IMG/VR virus record: IMGVR_UViG_3300025887_002434
Span: 1 to 26,166 of that record
Source: a virus
Reading direction: 5' to 3' (one strand)
Length of the DNA stretch: 26,166 nucleotides
Shown here: piece after piece, positions 7,840 to 16,948 of the stretch
Numbering within the stretch: the stretch's first letter is position 1
Layout: each line of letters starts with the position of its first letter
Position numbers and translations under genes: made by a program
Notes under the pieces: model-generated
Databases searched by the model: none
Told to the model about the DNA's origin: nothing
What the model saw: only the letters and a program-made list of their open reading frames with translations

Positions 7840-8465
7840 TGGCGTTTCATGAGGTTCGATTTCCCGACAACATCAGCCGCGGTGCGCGCGGCGGCCCCGA
7901 ACGGCGCACGCAAGTGGTCGAACTGGCAAGCGGCGATGAAGAGCGCAACGCCAGCTGGGCTAACTCGCGTCGTCGCTATGATGTGGCATATGGCATTCGC
8001 CGTGCCGACGATCTGGCGGCGGTGGTTGCTTTCTTCGAGGCCCGCAACGGTCGCCTGCACGGGTTCCGCTACAAGGATTGGGCTGACTACAAGTCTTGCC
8101 TTCCCTCGCAGGCGGTCGCCCCGACCGACCAGCTCATCGGAACCGGCAATGGTGCTGTCTCCACGTTCGCACTCTTGAAACGCTACACCTCCGGTGCCCA
8201 AAGCTGGACCCGCGCCATCGCTAAACCGGTCGCAGGCAGCATTCGCCTCGCTCTGAACGGGGTGGAGCAGATGTCAGGCTGGGGCGCCGATACCGCCACC
8301 GGCAGCGTGAGTTTCGCCACCGCCCCCGGTGCAGGCGTCGCAATCACCGCAGGCTTCGAATTCGATGTGCCCGTCCGGTTCGACACCGACACGCTCGATG
8401 TCACGCTCGACATTGAACGGTTGGGCTCAATCACATCTATCCCCTTGCTGGAGATCCGCAGATGA
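7839..8465 (+). CDS. Distal tail protein, DUF2460 (GTA g12-like)
   Basis: A 208-residue DUF2460 protein that forms the ring at the end of the tail tube and anchors the tail tip. The start ATG at 7839 overlaps the tape measure stop (TGATG) with GGAGGGG ahead of it. MAFHEVRFPDNISRGARGGP is the conserved opening of the family. Further family-like elements are NGRLHGFRYKDWADYKSC and the C-terminal EFDVPVRFDTDTLDVTLD with the final SIPLLEIRR. It is the first of four genes syntenic with the tail tip of the R. capsulatus gene transfer agent. Confidence 0.92.
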   Translation: MAFHEVRFPDNISRGARGGPERRTQVVELASGDEERNASWANSRRRYDVAYGIRRADDLAAVVAFFEARNGRLHGFRYKDWADYKSCLPSQAVAPTDQLIGTGNGAVSTFALLKRYTSGAQSWTRAIAKPVAGSIRLALNGVEQMSGWGADTATGSVSFATAPGAGVAITAGFEFDVPVRFDTDTLDVTLDIERLGSITSIPLLEIRR

Positions 8466-9346
8466 AATCCCTTTCCCCTGCGTTGCAGGCCCATTTGGAC
8501 GATGGCACGACAACTTTGTCCTGGTGCTGGCGGATTTCGCGCAGCGATGGCGTGGCGCTCGGCTTCACCGACCATGACCGCGCCCTCAGTTTCGATGGTA
8601 CCGATTTTGAGCCCGAAAGCGGGTTTGCCGCCTCAGAAATCCGATCCGGCTCCGACCTTGCCGTCGACGCGCAGGACGCGAGTGGCGTGCTGACCTCGGA
8701 TCGCATCACCGAGACCGACATACTCGACGGGTGCTGGGACAACGCGGCGGTGGAGTTGTGGCGGGTGAACTGGGCGGACACCAGCCAACGGGTTCTGCTG
8801 CGGCGCGGTGCTGTGGGTCAAATTAGGCGCGGGCGGATGGCTTTCGTGGCGGAAGTCAGGTCGTTGGCGCATGTGTTGGGCCAGACCGTTGGACGGACGT
8901 TTCAGGCCGGGTGCGATGCCGCGCTGGGCGACGCGCGGTGCGGGATCGATTTGGATAACGCTATCTACAAGGGCACGGGAGTGGTCACCGACCTATTGCG
9001 AGACCGAGCGTTCATGGCCTTGGGGCTGTCGGCATTCGAGGCGGGATGGTTTACCTCAGGCACCCTGAGTTGGACCAGTGGTGCAAATAACGGGCGCATT
9101 ACCGAAGTTCTGGCCCATGGATTGGCCGATGCCATCGCGACACTAACCCTGCTGGAAGCGCCGGTGCGCACCATAGCCGAGGGCGACAGCTTCATTGCGC
9201 GGGCTGGTTGCGACAAACGCGTCGCCACTTGTAGCGCGAAGTTCGCGAACGTCGCAAATTTCAGAGGCTTCCCCAGCATCCCCGGCCAGGATGCCGTGCT
9301 GCGTTATGCGAGCCAAGATGGCGGCTATGAAGGAGAAGTGCTGTGA
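8462..9346 (+). CDS. Tail-tip hub protein, DUF2163 (GTA g13-like)
   Basis: A 294-residue DUF2163 / phage BR0599-type protein, a component of the baseplate hub between the distal tail ring and the TIM-barrel tip protein. It starts with an ATGA overlap to the previous stop. Family features seen are the opening LSPALQAHLDDG, the GLGFTDHDR-like block (GVALGFTDHDRALSFDG), and a C-terminal cysteine cluster with GCDKRVATCSAKFANVANFRGFP, which in GTA homologues binds an iron-sulfur cluster. Four cysteines are visible: two near residues 150-160 (GCDAALGDARCG) and two near 250-258. The next gene overlaps by four bases (GTGA). Confidence 0.92.
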   Translation: MKSLSPALQAHLDDGTTTLSWCWRISRSDGVALGFTDHDRALSFDGTDFEPESGFAASEIRSGSDLAVDAQDASGVLTSDRITETDILDGCWDNAAVELWRVNWADTSQRVLLRRGAVGQIRRGRMAFVAEVRSLAHVLGQTVGRTFQAGCDAALGDARCGIDLDNAIYKGTGVVTDLLRDRAFMALGLSAFEAGWFTSGTLSWTSGANNGRITEVLAHGLADAIATLTLLEAPVRTIAEGDSFIARAGCDKRVATCSAKFANVANFRGFPSIPGQDAVLRYASQDGGYEGEVL

Positions 9347-9789
9347 CGTCATTCCAATCGGCAGCCAACCCAGACGTCGTCATCGCTACTGCCCGCAGCT
9401 GGCTCGGCACACCGTACCACGATCAGGCCAGTTTGCATGGGGTCGGTTGCGATTGCCTTGGCCTCGCGCGCGGCGTCTGGCGCGAGGTTGTGGGCGACGA
9501 GCCTTTTCCAATCCCGCCTTACAGCCGGGATTGGGGCGAGACCGGCCCGCGCGAGGTGCTGGCCGAGGGGGCAAGGGCGATGATGCAGGAAATCGTCCCG
9601 ACCGAGGCCAGTCCAGGCGCATTGGTCCTGTTCCGGATGGCACCCCGCGCCATCGCCAAGCATGTCGGGATCCTGACCGGACCCGACCACTTCATTCACT
9701 CCTACGAACGGCTGGGTGTCATCGAAGAAGCCCTGACCCCGGCGTGGCGGCGGCGCATCGCCTTCGCTTTCCTGTTCCCTCAAAGCTGA
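9343..9789 (+). CDS. NlpC/P60 cell-wall peptidase of the tail tip (GTA g14-like)
   Basis: A 148-residue NlpC/P60 cysteine peptidase that probably opens peptidoglycan during DNA entry. The catalytic cysteine is C38 in GCDCLGL, the general-base histidine H107 in AKHVGILTG, and H119 in FIHSYERLGV is the likely third residue. The start is a GTG at 9343 that overlaps the preceding stop, with AAGGAGAAG as ribosome site. It corresponds to the fourth gene from the end of the GTA tail cluster (TIGR02219 type) and sits immediately before the large tip protein, as in the GTA. Confidence 0.92.
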   Translation: MTSFQSAANPDVVIATARSWLGTPYHDQASLHGVGCDCLGLARGVWREVVGDEPFPIPPYSRDWGETGPREVLAEGARAMMQEIVPTEASPGALVLFRMAPRAIAKHVGILTGPDHFIHSYERLGVIEEALTPAWRRRIAFAFLFPQS

Positions 9790-9799
9790 GACTTCACAC

Positions 9800-12700
9800 A
9801 TGGCAACTTTGGTTCTCGGTGCCGTCGGCTCCGCGATTGGCGGCAGCATTGGTGGGTCCATCCTCGGCTTTTCCAGCGCAGCGATCGGCGGCTTCATCGG
9901 ATCAAGCATCGGATCGGTGGTCGACAGTTGGATCGTCTCGTCGCTGGCCCCGGCGCAACGCATCGAGGGCGCGCGGCTCGACAGCTTGCGCATGACCTCC
10001 TCGACCGAAGGGGCCGTGATCCCACGCCTCTTTGGCCGGATGCGGATCGGCGGCAACGTGATCTGGGCCACGGATTTCCGCGAGGAGACCAACACGACCA
10101 ATCAGGGCGGTGGCAAGGGTGGCGGACCCAAGGTCACGACGACCGAGTATCTGTACTTTGCATCCTTCGCCGTAGCGCTCTGCGAAGGGAAGATTACTGG
10201 CATTGGCCGGGTCTGGGCCGACGGCAAGGCCATGGACATGACGGGCGTCACCTGGCGCTGGTATCCGGGCGACGAGGCCCAAACTGCTGACCCGTTCATT
10301 TCAGCGAAAATGGGGGCGGCCAACACCCCAGCCTATCGCGGTACGGCCTATGTCGTTTTCGAGGAACTGGACCTCAGCGCCTTCGGCAATCGTCTGCCAC
10401 AGATCAGCTTCGAGGTATTCCGCCCGCTGGCGGATGCTGACACCGCCGAAGGGCTGGTGAAGGCCGTGACCCTGATCCCGGCGTCGGGTGAGTTCAGCTA
10501 TGCGACGGCCACGGTCAAGAAATCCTCAGGCGCTGGCGGCGCGACCACTGCGGAAAACCTGAACGCGATTGCCGATACATCGGACATCGTTGTGGCGCTG
10601 GACCGGCTGCAATCCATGGCTCCCGTCTTGGAATCTGTGTCACTGGTTGTGGCGTGGTTTGGCGATGACCTGCGCGCAGGGAACTGCAAAGTGCGCCCCG
10701 GCGTGGAGGTAGCCGCCAAGACCACGACGCCCTCGGCATGGTCCGTGAACGGTGTCAGCCGGGCCGACGCGTTTCTGGTCAGTCGTGATGCCGAGGACCG
10801 CCCGGTCTATGGCGGCACGCCAGCTGACTTTGCGGTGGTGCAAGCGATCAGGGAAATGAAAGCGCGGGGCCTGCGCGTCACTTTCTATCCGTTCATCCTG
10901 ATGGACGTGCCATCTGGCAATACCAAACCCAATCCATACAGCGCCAATGCCGCCAGTATCGGCCAGCCGACTTTCCCCTGGCGCGGCCGGATCACCTGTT
11001 CCCCAGCGGCGGGCTATGCGGGAACCGTAGACAAAACCGCCGCGGCCACCACGCAAGTATCGGCTCTGTTCGGCACCGCCATGCCCGCAAGCTTCAATGT
11101 TTCAGGCAGCGATGTCAGCTGGACCGGTCCGGTCGGCGAATGGTCGCTGCGCCGGATGATCCTGCACTACGCCCAACTGTGCAAAGCCGCCGGGGGCGTC
11201 GATGCCTTTCTGATCGGATCGGAAATGCCCGGCCTGACCACCATCCGCTCAGGGGCCAGCACCTATCCTGCCGTTACCGCGTTCAAAGCCCTCGCCAGCG
11301 ATGTGCGCACGATCCTCGGCGCTGGAATCAAGATTGGCTATGCGTCCGACTGGTCGGAATACTTCGGGCACCACCCTGCCGATGGGAGCGGCGATGTCTT
11401 CTTCCACCTCGACCCGCTCTGGTCCGACAGCAACATCGATTTCATCGGCATCGATAACTATATGCCGCTGTCCGATTGGCGCGATGGGTTTGACCATGCC
11501 GACGCTGCATTGGCCGCCGCGATCTACGACCGCGCCTATCTGCAATCCAACATCACCGGTGGCGAGGGGTTTGACTGGTTCTACGCCAACCCGGCTGACC
11601 GCGCCGCGCAGGTCAGGACGCCGATCGCCGATGGCGGCGCGGGGAAACCATGGGTGTTTCGCTACAAGGATCTGCGGACCTGGTGGCAAAACCTGCATTT
11701 CAACCGATCGGGCGGGGTGGAGAGCGGAACGCCCACCGCATGGGTGCCACAGTCCAAGCCGATCTGGTTCACCGAACTCGGCTGCCCGGCGATTGATCGC
11801 GGCACCAACCAGCCGAACGTCTTCTTTGATCCCAAGTCCTCGGAAAGCTTCACGCCCTATTTCTCGCGCGGTTGGCGGGATGACGCGATCCAACGGGCCT
11901 ATCTCGAGGCGACGTATCTGTTCTGGGGTGCCGCGGCGAACAATCCTGTGTCCGCCATCTATGGCCAACGGATGGTCACGGAGCCGGAATGCGCCGCCTG
12001 GACCTGGGATGCGCGGCCCTATCCGTTCTTTCCCGAACTGACTGGTGTCTGGACCGACGGGCCGAATTGGCGGCTGGGCCACTGGCTGACAGGGCGGCTG
12101 GGCGCGGTGTCGCTGGCAGCGCTCGTCCGACACCTTTGCCTGCGCGCGGGAATGCCGGAAGACCAGATCGAAGTCTCCGGCCTTTGGGGTGCCGTTGAAG
12201 GCTATGTGATCTCGGCACTGGAAGCTCCGAGGGCGTCGATCAGCACCTTGGCTAGGCACTTCGGCTTCGATGCCGTCGAGAGCGAGGGCCGCATCAAGTT
12301 CCTGATGCGCGGCCGGATCGCCAGCGCCATCGTCACCCCTGACAGCATGGTGGCACCATCATCGGCGCAAGGCGACGTCATGGAACTCACCCGCGCACAA
12401 GAAACCGAACTGCCGCAAGCCCTCAAATGGCAAGTCGCTCGCGCCGACGAGGATTATGATGCAGCACAGGTCGAAGCCCAACGGATCACCGTAGACACCA
12501 CGCGCATCGCCTCCGAGGCGTTCCCGATGGCGGTGCCACCCGAAGAGGCCGAACGGCGCTGCCGTCGCGCGCTGATGGAGGCGTGGGTTGGGCGCGAAAG
12601 TGCGGTGTTTCGCCTGCCGCCCTCGCGCCTGGCGCTCGATCCCTGCGACGTCATCCTGCTCGACCACGATGGCCGCCTGACAGAATTGCGCCTCGTATCC

Positions 12701-13771
12701 ATAGCCGATTCGGACCTGCGCAGCATCGACGCCGTGCGCCAGGACCGGTCGGTCTATGACCTACCACCCGGCGAGCCACGCCCGGCGTCGCTGTCGAAGC
12801 CCACTGTATTCGGCACGCCTGACGTCGTCCTCTTGGACCTGCCGCAGCTGCGCGAGGATCAACCGGCGCACCGGCCCTTGATCGCCGCCCATGCCAAGCC
12901 GTGGCCGGGCGGGATCGCGGTCTACCGCAGCGCCGCGACCGACGGCTTTGCCCTGATGACCACTTTTAGCACTCGGGCGCGGATGGGCGTGCTCGCAGCT
13001 GACTTCTATGAAGGGCCGGTCTCGAGGTTCGATCTCGGCAATGCGTTGGTCATCGATCTATATTCTGGCACCCTCGAGAGCGTCACAGACATCAGCCTGC
13101 TGGGCGGGGCGAATGCGCTGGCCATCGAGACCAGCGCTGGGCAGTGGGAAATCATCCAGGCTGGCAATGCTGATTTGATCGCGCCGGGTCGCTATCGTTT
13201 GACCCGGCTGCTTCGTGGTCAGCGCGGAACTGAATACGCAGTTGCCAGCGTCGTTGCCACAGGCGCGCGGTTGGTGGTGCTGGATACGGCCCTCGCCAGC
13301 CTGCCGATCTCCGAAGCCGATCTCGGGCTGCCATGGAACTGGCGCACTGGCCCGGCGTCTAAGCCAGTCAGTGACGAGACCTTTGTCGCAACGACGTTCA
13401 CGCCGGAGGGCGCTGGGCTGCGGCCCTTCTCGGTGGGCCATGTCGAACAGCCATGGCGCACCGCGCGCAACACCGGTGACCTTACCATCCGCTGGACGCG
13501 CCGGTCGCGGTCGCTGGCAGCAGACACCTGGGGCGCGGGCGATGTACCCTTGGCCGAGGACAGTGAAGCCTATGAGGTGGAAATCCGCGACGGCGGGGCA
13601 ATAAAGCGCACGCTGAGTACCACCACGACCAGCGTTCTCTACACCGCCGCGCAGCAGACCGCTGATTGGGGTAGTCCCCTCGGCCCCGGCCAATCCCTCG
13701 CGATCCGTATTTACCAGCTCTCGGCTTTGATCGGCCGGGGCGCTGGGCGATCCGTCACCCTCACTTTCTGA
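9800..13771 (+). CDS. Large tail-tip protein with GTA TIM-barrel domain (GTA g15-like)
   Basis: A 1323-residue receptor-facing tip protein. The N-terminus is a glycine-zipper-like stretch (residues 1-45, repeated GG/GS). A glycoside-hydrolase-like TIM barrel lies around residues 420-760, with candidate catalytic acids E475 (IGSEMPGL) and E659 (WFTELGCPAIDRG) and a GIDNYMPLSDWRDG block. A phage-tail (tail tip attachment) domain spans roughly 800-1050, and a C-terminal beta domain has LTRLLRGQRGTEYA. This is the domain order of GTA protein g15, and the length is close to the family (about 1300). It may cleave capsule or peptidoglycan glycans. It is separated by 10 bases from the peptidase gene and belongs to the same transcript. 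Confidence 0.92.
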   Translation: MATLVLGAVGSAIGGSIGGSILGFSSAAIGGFIGSSIGSVVDSWIVSSLAPAQRIEGARLDSLRMTSSTEGAVIPRLFGRMRIGGNVIWATDFREETNTTNQGGGKGGGPKVTTTEYLYFASFAVALCEGKITGIGRVWADGKAMDMTGVTWRWYPGDEAQTADPFISAKMGAANTPAYRGTAYVVFEELDLSAFGNRLPQISFEVFRPLADADTAEGLVKAVTLIPASGEFSYATATVKKSSGAGGATTAENLNAIADTSDIVVALDRLQSMAPVLESVSLVVAWFGDDLRAGNCKVRPGVEVAAKTTTPSAWSVNGVSRADAFLVSRDAEDRPVYGGTPADFAVVQAIREMKARGLRVTFYPFILMDVPSGNTKPNPYSANAASIGQPTFPWRGRITCSPAAGYAGTVDKTAAATTQVSALFGTAMPASFNVSGSDVSWTGPVGEWSLRRMILHYAQLCKAAGGVDAFLIGSEMPGLTTIRSGASTYPAVTAFKALASDVRTILGAGIKIGYASDWSEYFGHHPADGSGDVFFHLDPLWSDSNIDFIGIDNYMPLSDWRDGFDHADAALAAAIYDRAYLQSNITGGEGFDWFYANPADRAAQVRTPIADGGAGKPWVFRYKDLRTWWQNLHFNRSGGVESGTPTAWVPQSKPIWFTELGCPAIDRGTNQPNVFFDPKSSESFTPYFSRGWRDDAIQRAYLEATYLFWGAAANNPVSAIYGQRMVTEPECAAWTWDARPYPFFPELTGVWTDGPNWRLGHWLTGRLGAVSLAALVRHLCLRAGMPEDQIEVSGLWGAVEGYVISALEAPRASISTLARHFGFDAVESEGRIKFLMRGRIASAIVTPDSMVAPSSAQGDVMELTRAQETELPQALKWQVARADEDYDAAQVEAQRITVDTTRIASEAFPMAVPPEEAERRCRRALMEAWVGRESAVFRLPPSRLALDPCDVILLDHDGRLTELRLVSIADSDLRSIDAVRQDRSVYDLPPGEPRPASLSKPTVFGTPDVVLLDLPQLREDQPAHRPLIAAHAKPWPGGIAVYRSAATDGFALMTTFSTRARMGVLAADFYEGPVSRFDLGNALVIDLYSGTLESVTDISLLGGANALAIETSAGQWEIIQAGNADLIAPGRYRLTRLLRGQRGTEYAVASVVATGARLVVLDTALASLPISEADLGLPWNWRTGPASKPVSDETFVATTFTPEGAGLRPFSVGHVEQPWRTARNTGDLTIRWTRRSRSLAADTWGAGDVPLAEDSEAYEVEIRDGGAIKRTLSTTTTSVLYTAAQQTADWGSPLGPGQSLAIRIYQLSALIGRGAGRSVTLTF

Positions 13772-13781
13772 AAGCGCACCC

Positions 13782-15707
13782 ATGTCCGACATCACCACCC
13801 ATCTCCTGCTGCCCTATATCCTGGCATCGCAGGCTCAGAAGCATGTCACCTATAACGAGGCGCTGCGGTTGCTGGACGCCATGGTGCAGCTGTCGGTGCT
13901 GGATCAAAACCGCACGACCCCAGCCGCAAGCCCGGCCGACGGCGACCGCCATATCGTTGCCTCAGGTGCCACCGGAGTTTGGACAGGGTGGGATCTGAAC
14001 GTGGCGTTCTGGGTCGATGGCGTCTGGATGCGGCTGGTCCCCCGCCCGGGTTGGCTGGCATGGATCGCCGCGGAACAAGCCTTTGTCGTCTGGAACGGCA
14101 GCACATGGGATTTTGTTGGCGAACCGGCGGATGTGTCAGATGCCGTGTTCAGCCTGGTCAACGAGGCGGATCCAACCAAGAAGGCGCTGTTCTCGCTGTC
14201 GGGTATCAACACCGGAACCACCCGGACCTTCACGCTGCCCAATACCTCGTCGGAACTCGCGATTCTTGCAGGCACGCAGACCTTCAGCGGCAACAAGACT
14301 TTCTCCGGCACCCTGACGGCCTCAGGAACTGTCACAGTCTCGGCGGCGGCGGCAACGATTGGCACGGCGACGACGACTGCCACCTACGGCATGGGTACCG
14401 GGACGACGACCACCGGCGTCACCAAGACGCTGAACCTTGGCACCGGCGGCGCGTCTGGATCCACGACGGTCATCAACATCGGATCGGCCACGGCAGGCGC
14501 TGGCGGCACGACAGTGGTCAACACGCCCTCTGTCACATTCGCCAACGCCGTGACTCAGGTCGGCATGCCGCAAGCGAACCTGACCGCGCAGCTGCTGGGC
14601 CTCGGTGGGGCGACGGCCGACAGCTACAACCGGCTATCGATCAACGCCCCGGCCATGCTGTTCAATAACGCAGGCGCCGGGATCGAGGCAACGGTGAACA
14701 AGGCTGCGGCCGGAAACGATGCGGCCTTCGCCTTCAAGACAGGGTTCTCGGCGCGGGCGCTGATCGGCCTTTTGGGCAGTGACGATTTCAGCTTCAAGGT
14801 CAGTCCCGATGGCGGAACGTTTCACGAAGCCATAAAGATCGACCGCAGCTCCGGCCGGGTCGAACTTCCCGAGCCGCTGCACATGCCCAGCTTGCCTGTA
14901 GCGCCAAACCCGCCACCTGCAGGAAAGCTCGCGGTCTATGCCCGGGACCGCGCCGGAGCGGGGTGGCTGGATGTGCAGCGTCCATCCGGCCGCTTCTTTC
15001 CCCTGCAGCCGCACTTCGGGGTCAATCGGATCGCCACATGGGCACCGTCCACGGGCACAACCGTCAACACCAACGGGATGCCGCGCACCGCCGTTGGCAC
15101 CGTGGCCACGCCAACGCTGGCGACCACCAACCTCTCGACGAGCATGCGGCGTTGGCGCGTGACGAGTGCCGCAACCGTCGATGCGGTAGCCGAGGAACGG
15201 TCTGCCGGATGGGTCTGCTGGCGGGGCAATGCCGACGGGCTTGGCGGCTGGAGCTACGTCAACCGGTTGTCGATGACGACGCTTCAAGCAACGGGCATGG
15301 GGTTCTTTGGGCTCTATGGCTCGACTGCTGCGCTGGTGACTACCCTAACGCTGGCCGCCGCGGTGAACTGCATCGGTATCGGTTTCCAGCGTGGCACACA
15401 CACCAATTGGCAGCTGGTGCACAATGACGGCAGCGGCGCGCCAACGCTGACCGATCTGGGCGGTAGCTTTCCGGTGGCCAGCACCACCAACGTCTTGTCG
15501 CTCTATATCGCCGCCGCCCCGAACGGATCGGACATCGGCGTACGTGTCGTTGAAGAGGTCAGCGGCGCAGCGGTTGAATTCACCATCACCACCGACATGC
15601 CTGCGACGACCCAACTCCTGAGCCCCCGAAACTACATGAACACCGGCGCCACCGCCGCGGCCGTCGCCTACGACTGCTCCGGCGTCTACGTCGAAACCGA
15701 CTTCTGA
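13782..15707 (+). CDS. DUF2793 tail fibre / spike-like protein
   Basis: A 641-residue protein with a DUF2793 domain at residues 1-112 (HLLLPYILASQAQKHVTYNE and GWLAWIAAEQAFVVWNGSTW), common on fibre proteins of Rhodobacteraceae phages. Residues 165-260 are a Thr/Gly/Ser-rich low-complexity repeat (TFSGNKTFSGTLTASG, GTATTTATYGMGTGTTTTG) that should form a beta-helical or fibrous shaft. The C-terminal 250 residues look globular (SGRFFPLQPHFG, FGLYGSTAALVTTLTL, TNWQLVHNDGSG) and probably carry the receptor-binding head. It ends 11 bases before the next gene. Receptor and host range cannot be read from sequence. Confidence 0.8.
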   Translation: MSDITTHLLLPYILASQAQKHVTYNEALRLLDAMVQLSVLDQNRTTPAASPADGDRHIVASGATGVWTGWDLNVAFWVDGVWMRLVPRPGWLAWIAAEQAFVVWNGSTWDFVGEPADVSDAVFSLVNEADPTKKALFSLSGINTGTTRTFTLPNTSSELAILAGTQTFSGNKTFSGTLTASGTVTVSAAAATIGTATTTATYGMGTGTTTTGVTKTLNLGTGGASGSTTVINIGSATAGAGGTTVVNTPSVTFANAVTQVGMPQANLTAQLLGLGGATADSYNRLSINAPAMLFNNAGAGIEATVNKAAAGNDAAFAFKTGFSARALIGLLGSDDFSFKVSPDGGTFHEAIKIDRSSGRVELPEPLHMPSLPVAPNPPPAGKLAVYARDRAGAGWLDVQRPSGRFFPLQPHFGVNRIATWAPSTGTTVNTNGMPRTAVGTVATPTLATTNLSTSMRRWRVTSAATVDAVAEERSAGWVCWRGNADGLGGWSYVNRLSMTTLQATGMGFFGLYGSTAALVTTLTLAAAVNCIGIGFQRGTHTNWQLVHNDGSGAPTLTDLGGSFPVASTTNVLSLYIAAAPNGSDIGVRVVEEVSGAAVEFTITTDMPATTQLLSPRNYMNTGATAAAVAYDCSGVYVETDF

Positions 15708-15718
15708 GAGGATTTCTG

Positions 15719-16027
15719 ATGACTGAGAAAACCAGCTTCTTGCAGGAGGTCGCCGAGGCCCTCCGCGATCACGGCATCGTCGCCGCCATCACCACGCTGA
15801 TCGGCGGCACCATCGCACTTCTGGCATCCGTGACGCGGAAAGCTTTCACCAACGACGCGATGCTCGCCCGTCTTGATCGCGAACTCAGCCAGGAACGTGA
15901 CCGCGTCGATCGACAGCGCGCCGAAGATCGCGACGACGATGCCGACCGGCTCGAACGCATCGAGACCGATATCCGCGCCATGCGTGATCTGATGTTCGAA
16001 GCCTTCCAGCGCGGCCGCACTGACTGA
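15719..16027 (+). CDS. Small membrane / coiled-coil protein of the lysis region
   Basis: A 102-residue protein of no recognised family. It has one hydrophobic segment at residues 19-38 (IVAAITTLIGGTIALLASV). From residue 45 on it is highly charged and predicted coiled coil (LDRELSQERDRVDRQRAEDRDDDADRLERI). A single anchor plus coiled coil just ahead of an endolysin would fit a holin-associated or spanin-like component, or a scaffold for the fibre; none is proven. AGAGGATTTCTG before the ATG gives a modest ribosome site. It is the last gene before a strong terminator. Confidence 0.6.
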   Translation: MTEKTSFLQEVAEALRDHGIVAAITTLIGGTIALLASVTRKAFTNDAMLARLDRELSQERDRVDRQRAEDRDDDADRLERIETDIRAMRDLMFEAFQRGRTD

Positions 16028-16055
16028 CCACCCCGCCGCCATCCAGATCCTACCC

Positions 16056-16081
16056 AACCCGCCCGCAAGGCGGGTTTTTTT
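16056..16081 (+). terminator. Intrinsic terminator between tail and lysis genes
   Basis: CCCGCC (16058-16063), a CGCAA loop and GGCGGG (16069-16074), extended by an AA/TT pair, are followed by an uninterrupted run of seven T (16075-16081). It lies 30-54 bases after the 102-residue protein and ends just before the ribosome site of the endolysin gene (AAAGGAG). Transcript abundance should drop here unless antitermination operates. Confidence 0.85.
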
Positions 16082-16113
16082 GATGCCCGGCGACGGGCGA
16101 AAGGAGCCTCCCC

Positions 16114-16767
16114 ATGTCCACCGATACCCGTGAACACCTCCGCCTGATCCAAAGCGGTCTCGACCAACTCGGCCATTCGCCCGGCGCCATCGACGGCCTC
16201 TGGGGTCTGCGCACCGCCCGCGCGATGAAGGCGCTGCTGGCCGCCAATGGTCGCGCGGCATCTGTCGCACCGCCGGGGCCCTTGCCCTGGATCACTGAAG
16301 CCAAATCCGCGCTCGGCCGCCATGAGGCACGGGATCGATCCTGGCTGATGGATTGGCTGAAACGTGACGGTCGGACTTTGGGCGATCCGTCCAAGAACCC
16401 GTGGTGCGGGGATTTCGTGGAAACCTGCATCCGCATGGGGCTGCCCGGTGAACCGCTGCTCGGCGCGCTGGGCACCACCCCCTATTGGGCGCGCAACTGG
16501 CTGCTGTTCGGGCGCGAGATTCAGCCGATCATAGGCGCGGTGCTGGTCTTTGAACGCGGATCAGGCGGCCATGTTGGTTTCGCGATGGGTCAGGACGACA
16601 CGCATTTCTATGTGCTCGGCGGCAACCAGTCTGACGCCGTCACCATTGCACGGGTCGCCAAGTCTCGTCTTCTCGGCGCGCGCTGGCCTGCAACTTGCCC
16701 GCCCCGCCTGCAACGCCTGACGACCATGAAGCCCGGCGAATTCCTCTCAACCAACAACGAAATCTGA
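16114..16767 (+). CDS. Endolysin: peptidoglycan-binding domain plus CHAP-like amidase/peptidase
   Basis: A 217-residue lysis enzyme (TIGR02594-like). Residues 5-45 form a peptidoglycan-binding repeat (LIQSGLDQLGHSPGAIDGLWG, then RTARAMKALL). Residues 60-185 form a cysteine peptidase or amidase domain with C98 (NPWCGDFV), H153 (GGHVGFAMG) and N171 (LGGNQSDAV) as the expected triad. There is no signal peptide, so release through a holin is expected, and a holin-like gene follows 13 bases later. AAAGGAG lies eight bases before the ATG. It stands directly behind the terminator, so it may need its own promoter, antitermination or read-through. Confidence 0.85.
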   Translation: MSTDTREHLRLIQSGLDQLGHSPGAIDGLWGLRTARAMKALLAANGRAASVAPPGPLPWITEAKSALGRHEARDRSWLMDWLKRDGRTLGDPSKNPWCGDFVETCIRMGLPGEPLLGALGTTPYWARNWLLFGREIQPIIGAVLVFERGSGGHVGFAMGQDDTHFYVLGGNQSDAVTIARVAKSRLLGARWPATCPPRLQRLTTMKPGEFLSTNNEI

Positions 16768-16780
16768 ACAGGAGACCATC

Positions 16781-16948
16781 ATGCTGAAACCTGCAATCCT
16801 CGCTCTGATCCGCCAAGTCCTGACAGTCGCTGGCACTGCGCTGGTCGCCAAGGGCTACGTCCAGGCATCAGATGTCGAGCCAGTCATCGGCGCGGTGCTG
16901 ACGATTGGATCGGTAGTTTGGTCGGTCGCCGACAAGCGCATGCGATAG
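16781..16948 (+). CDS. Small holin-like membrane protein
   Basis: A 55-residue protein starting MLKPAILALIRQVLTVAGTA and containing two hydrophobic helices (about residues 5-22 and 32-47) with a polar turn (KGYVQASDVEP), ending in a basic SVADKRMR. It resembles the Pam3 gp28-type putative holins found next to endolysins in Rhodobacteraceae phages. AGGAG stands eight bases before the ATG, 13 bases after the endolysin stop. Holins form membrane holes that release the endolysin. It is the last gene of the GC-rich phage block; composition changes directly after its stop. Confidence 0.75.
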   Translation: MLKPAILALIRQVLTVAGTALVAKGYVQASDVEPVIGAVLTIGSVVWSVADKRMR

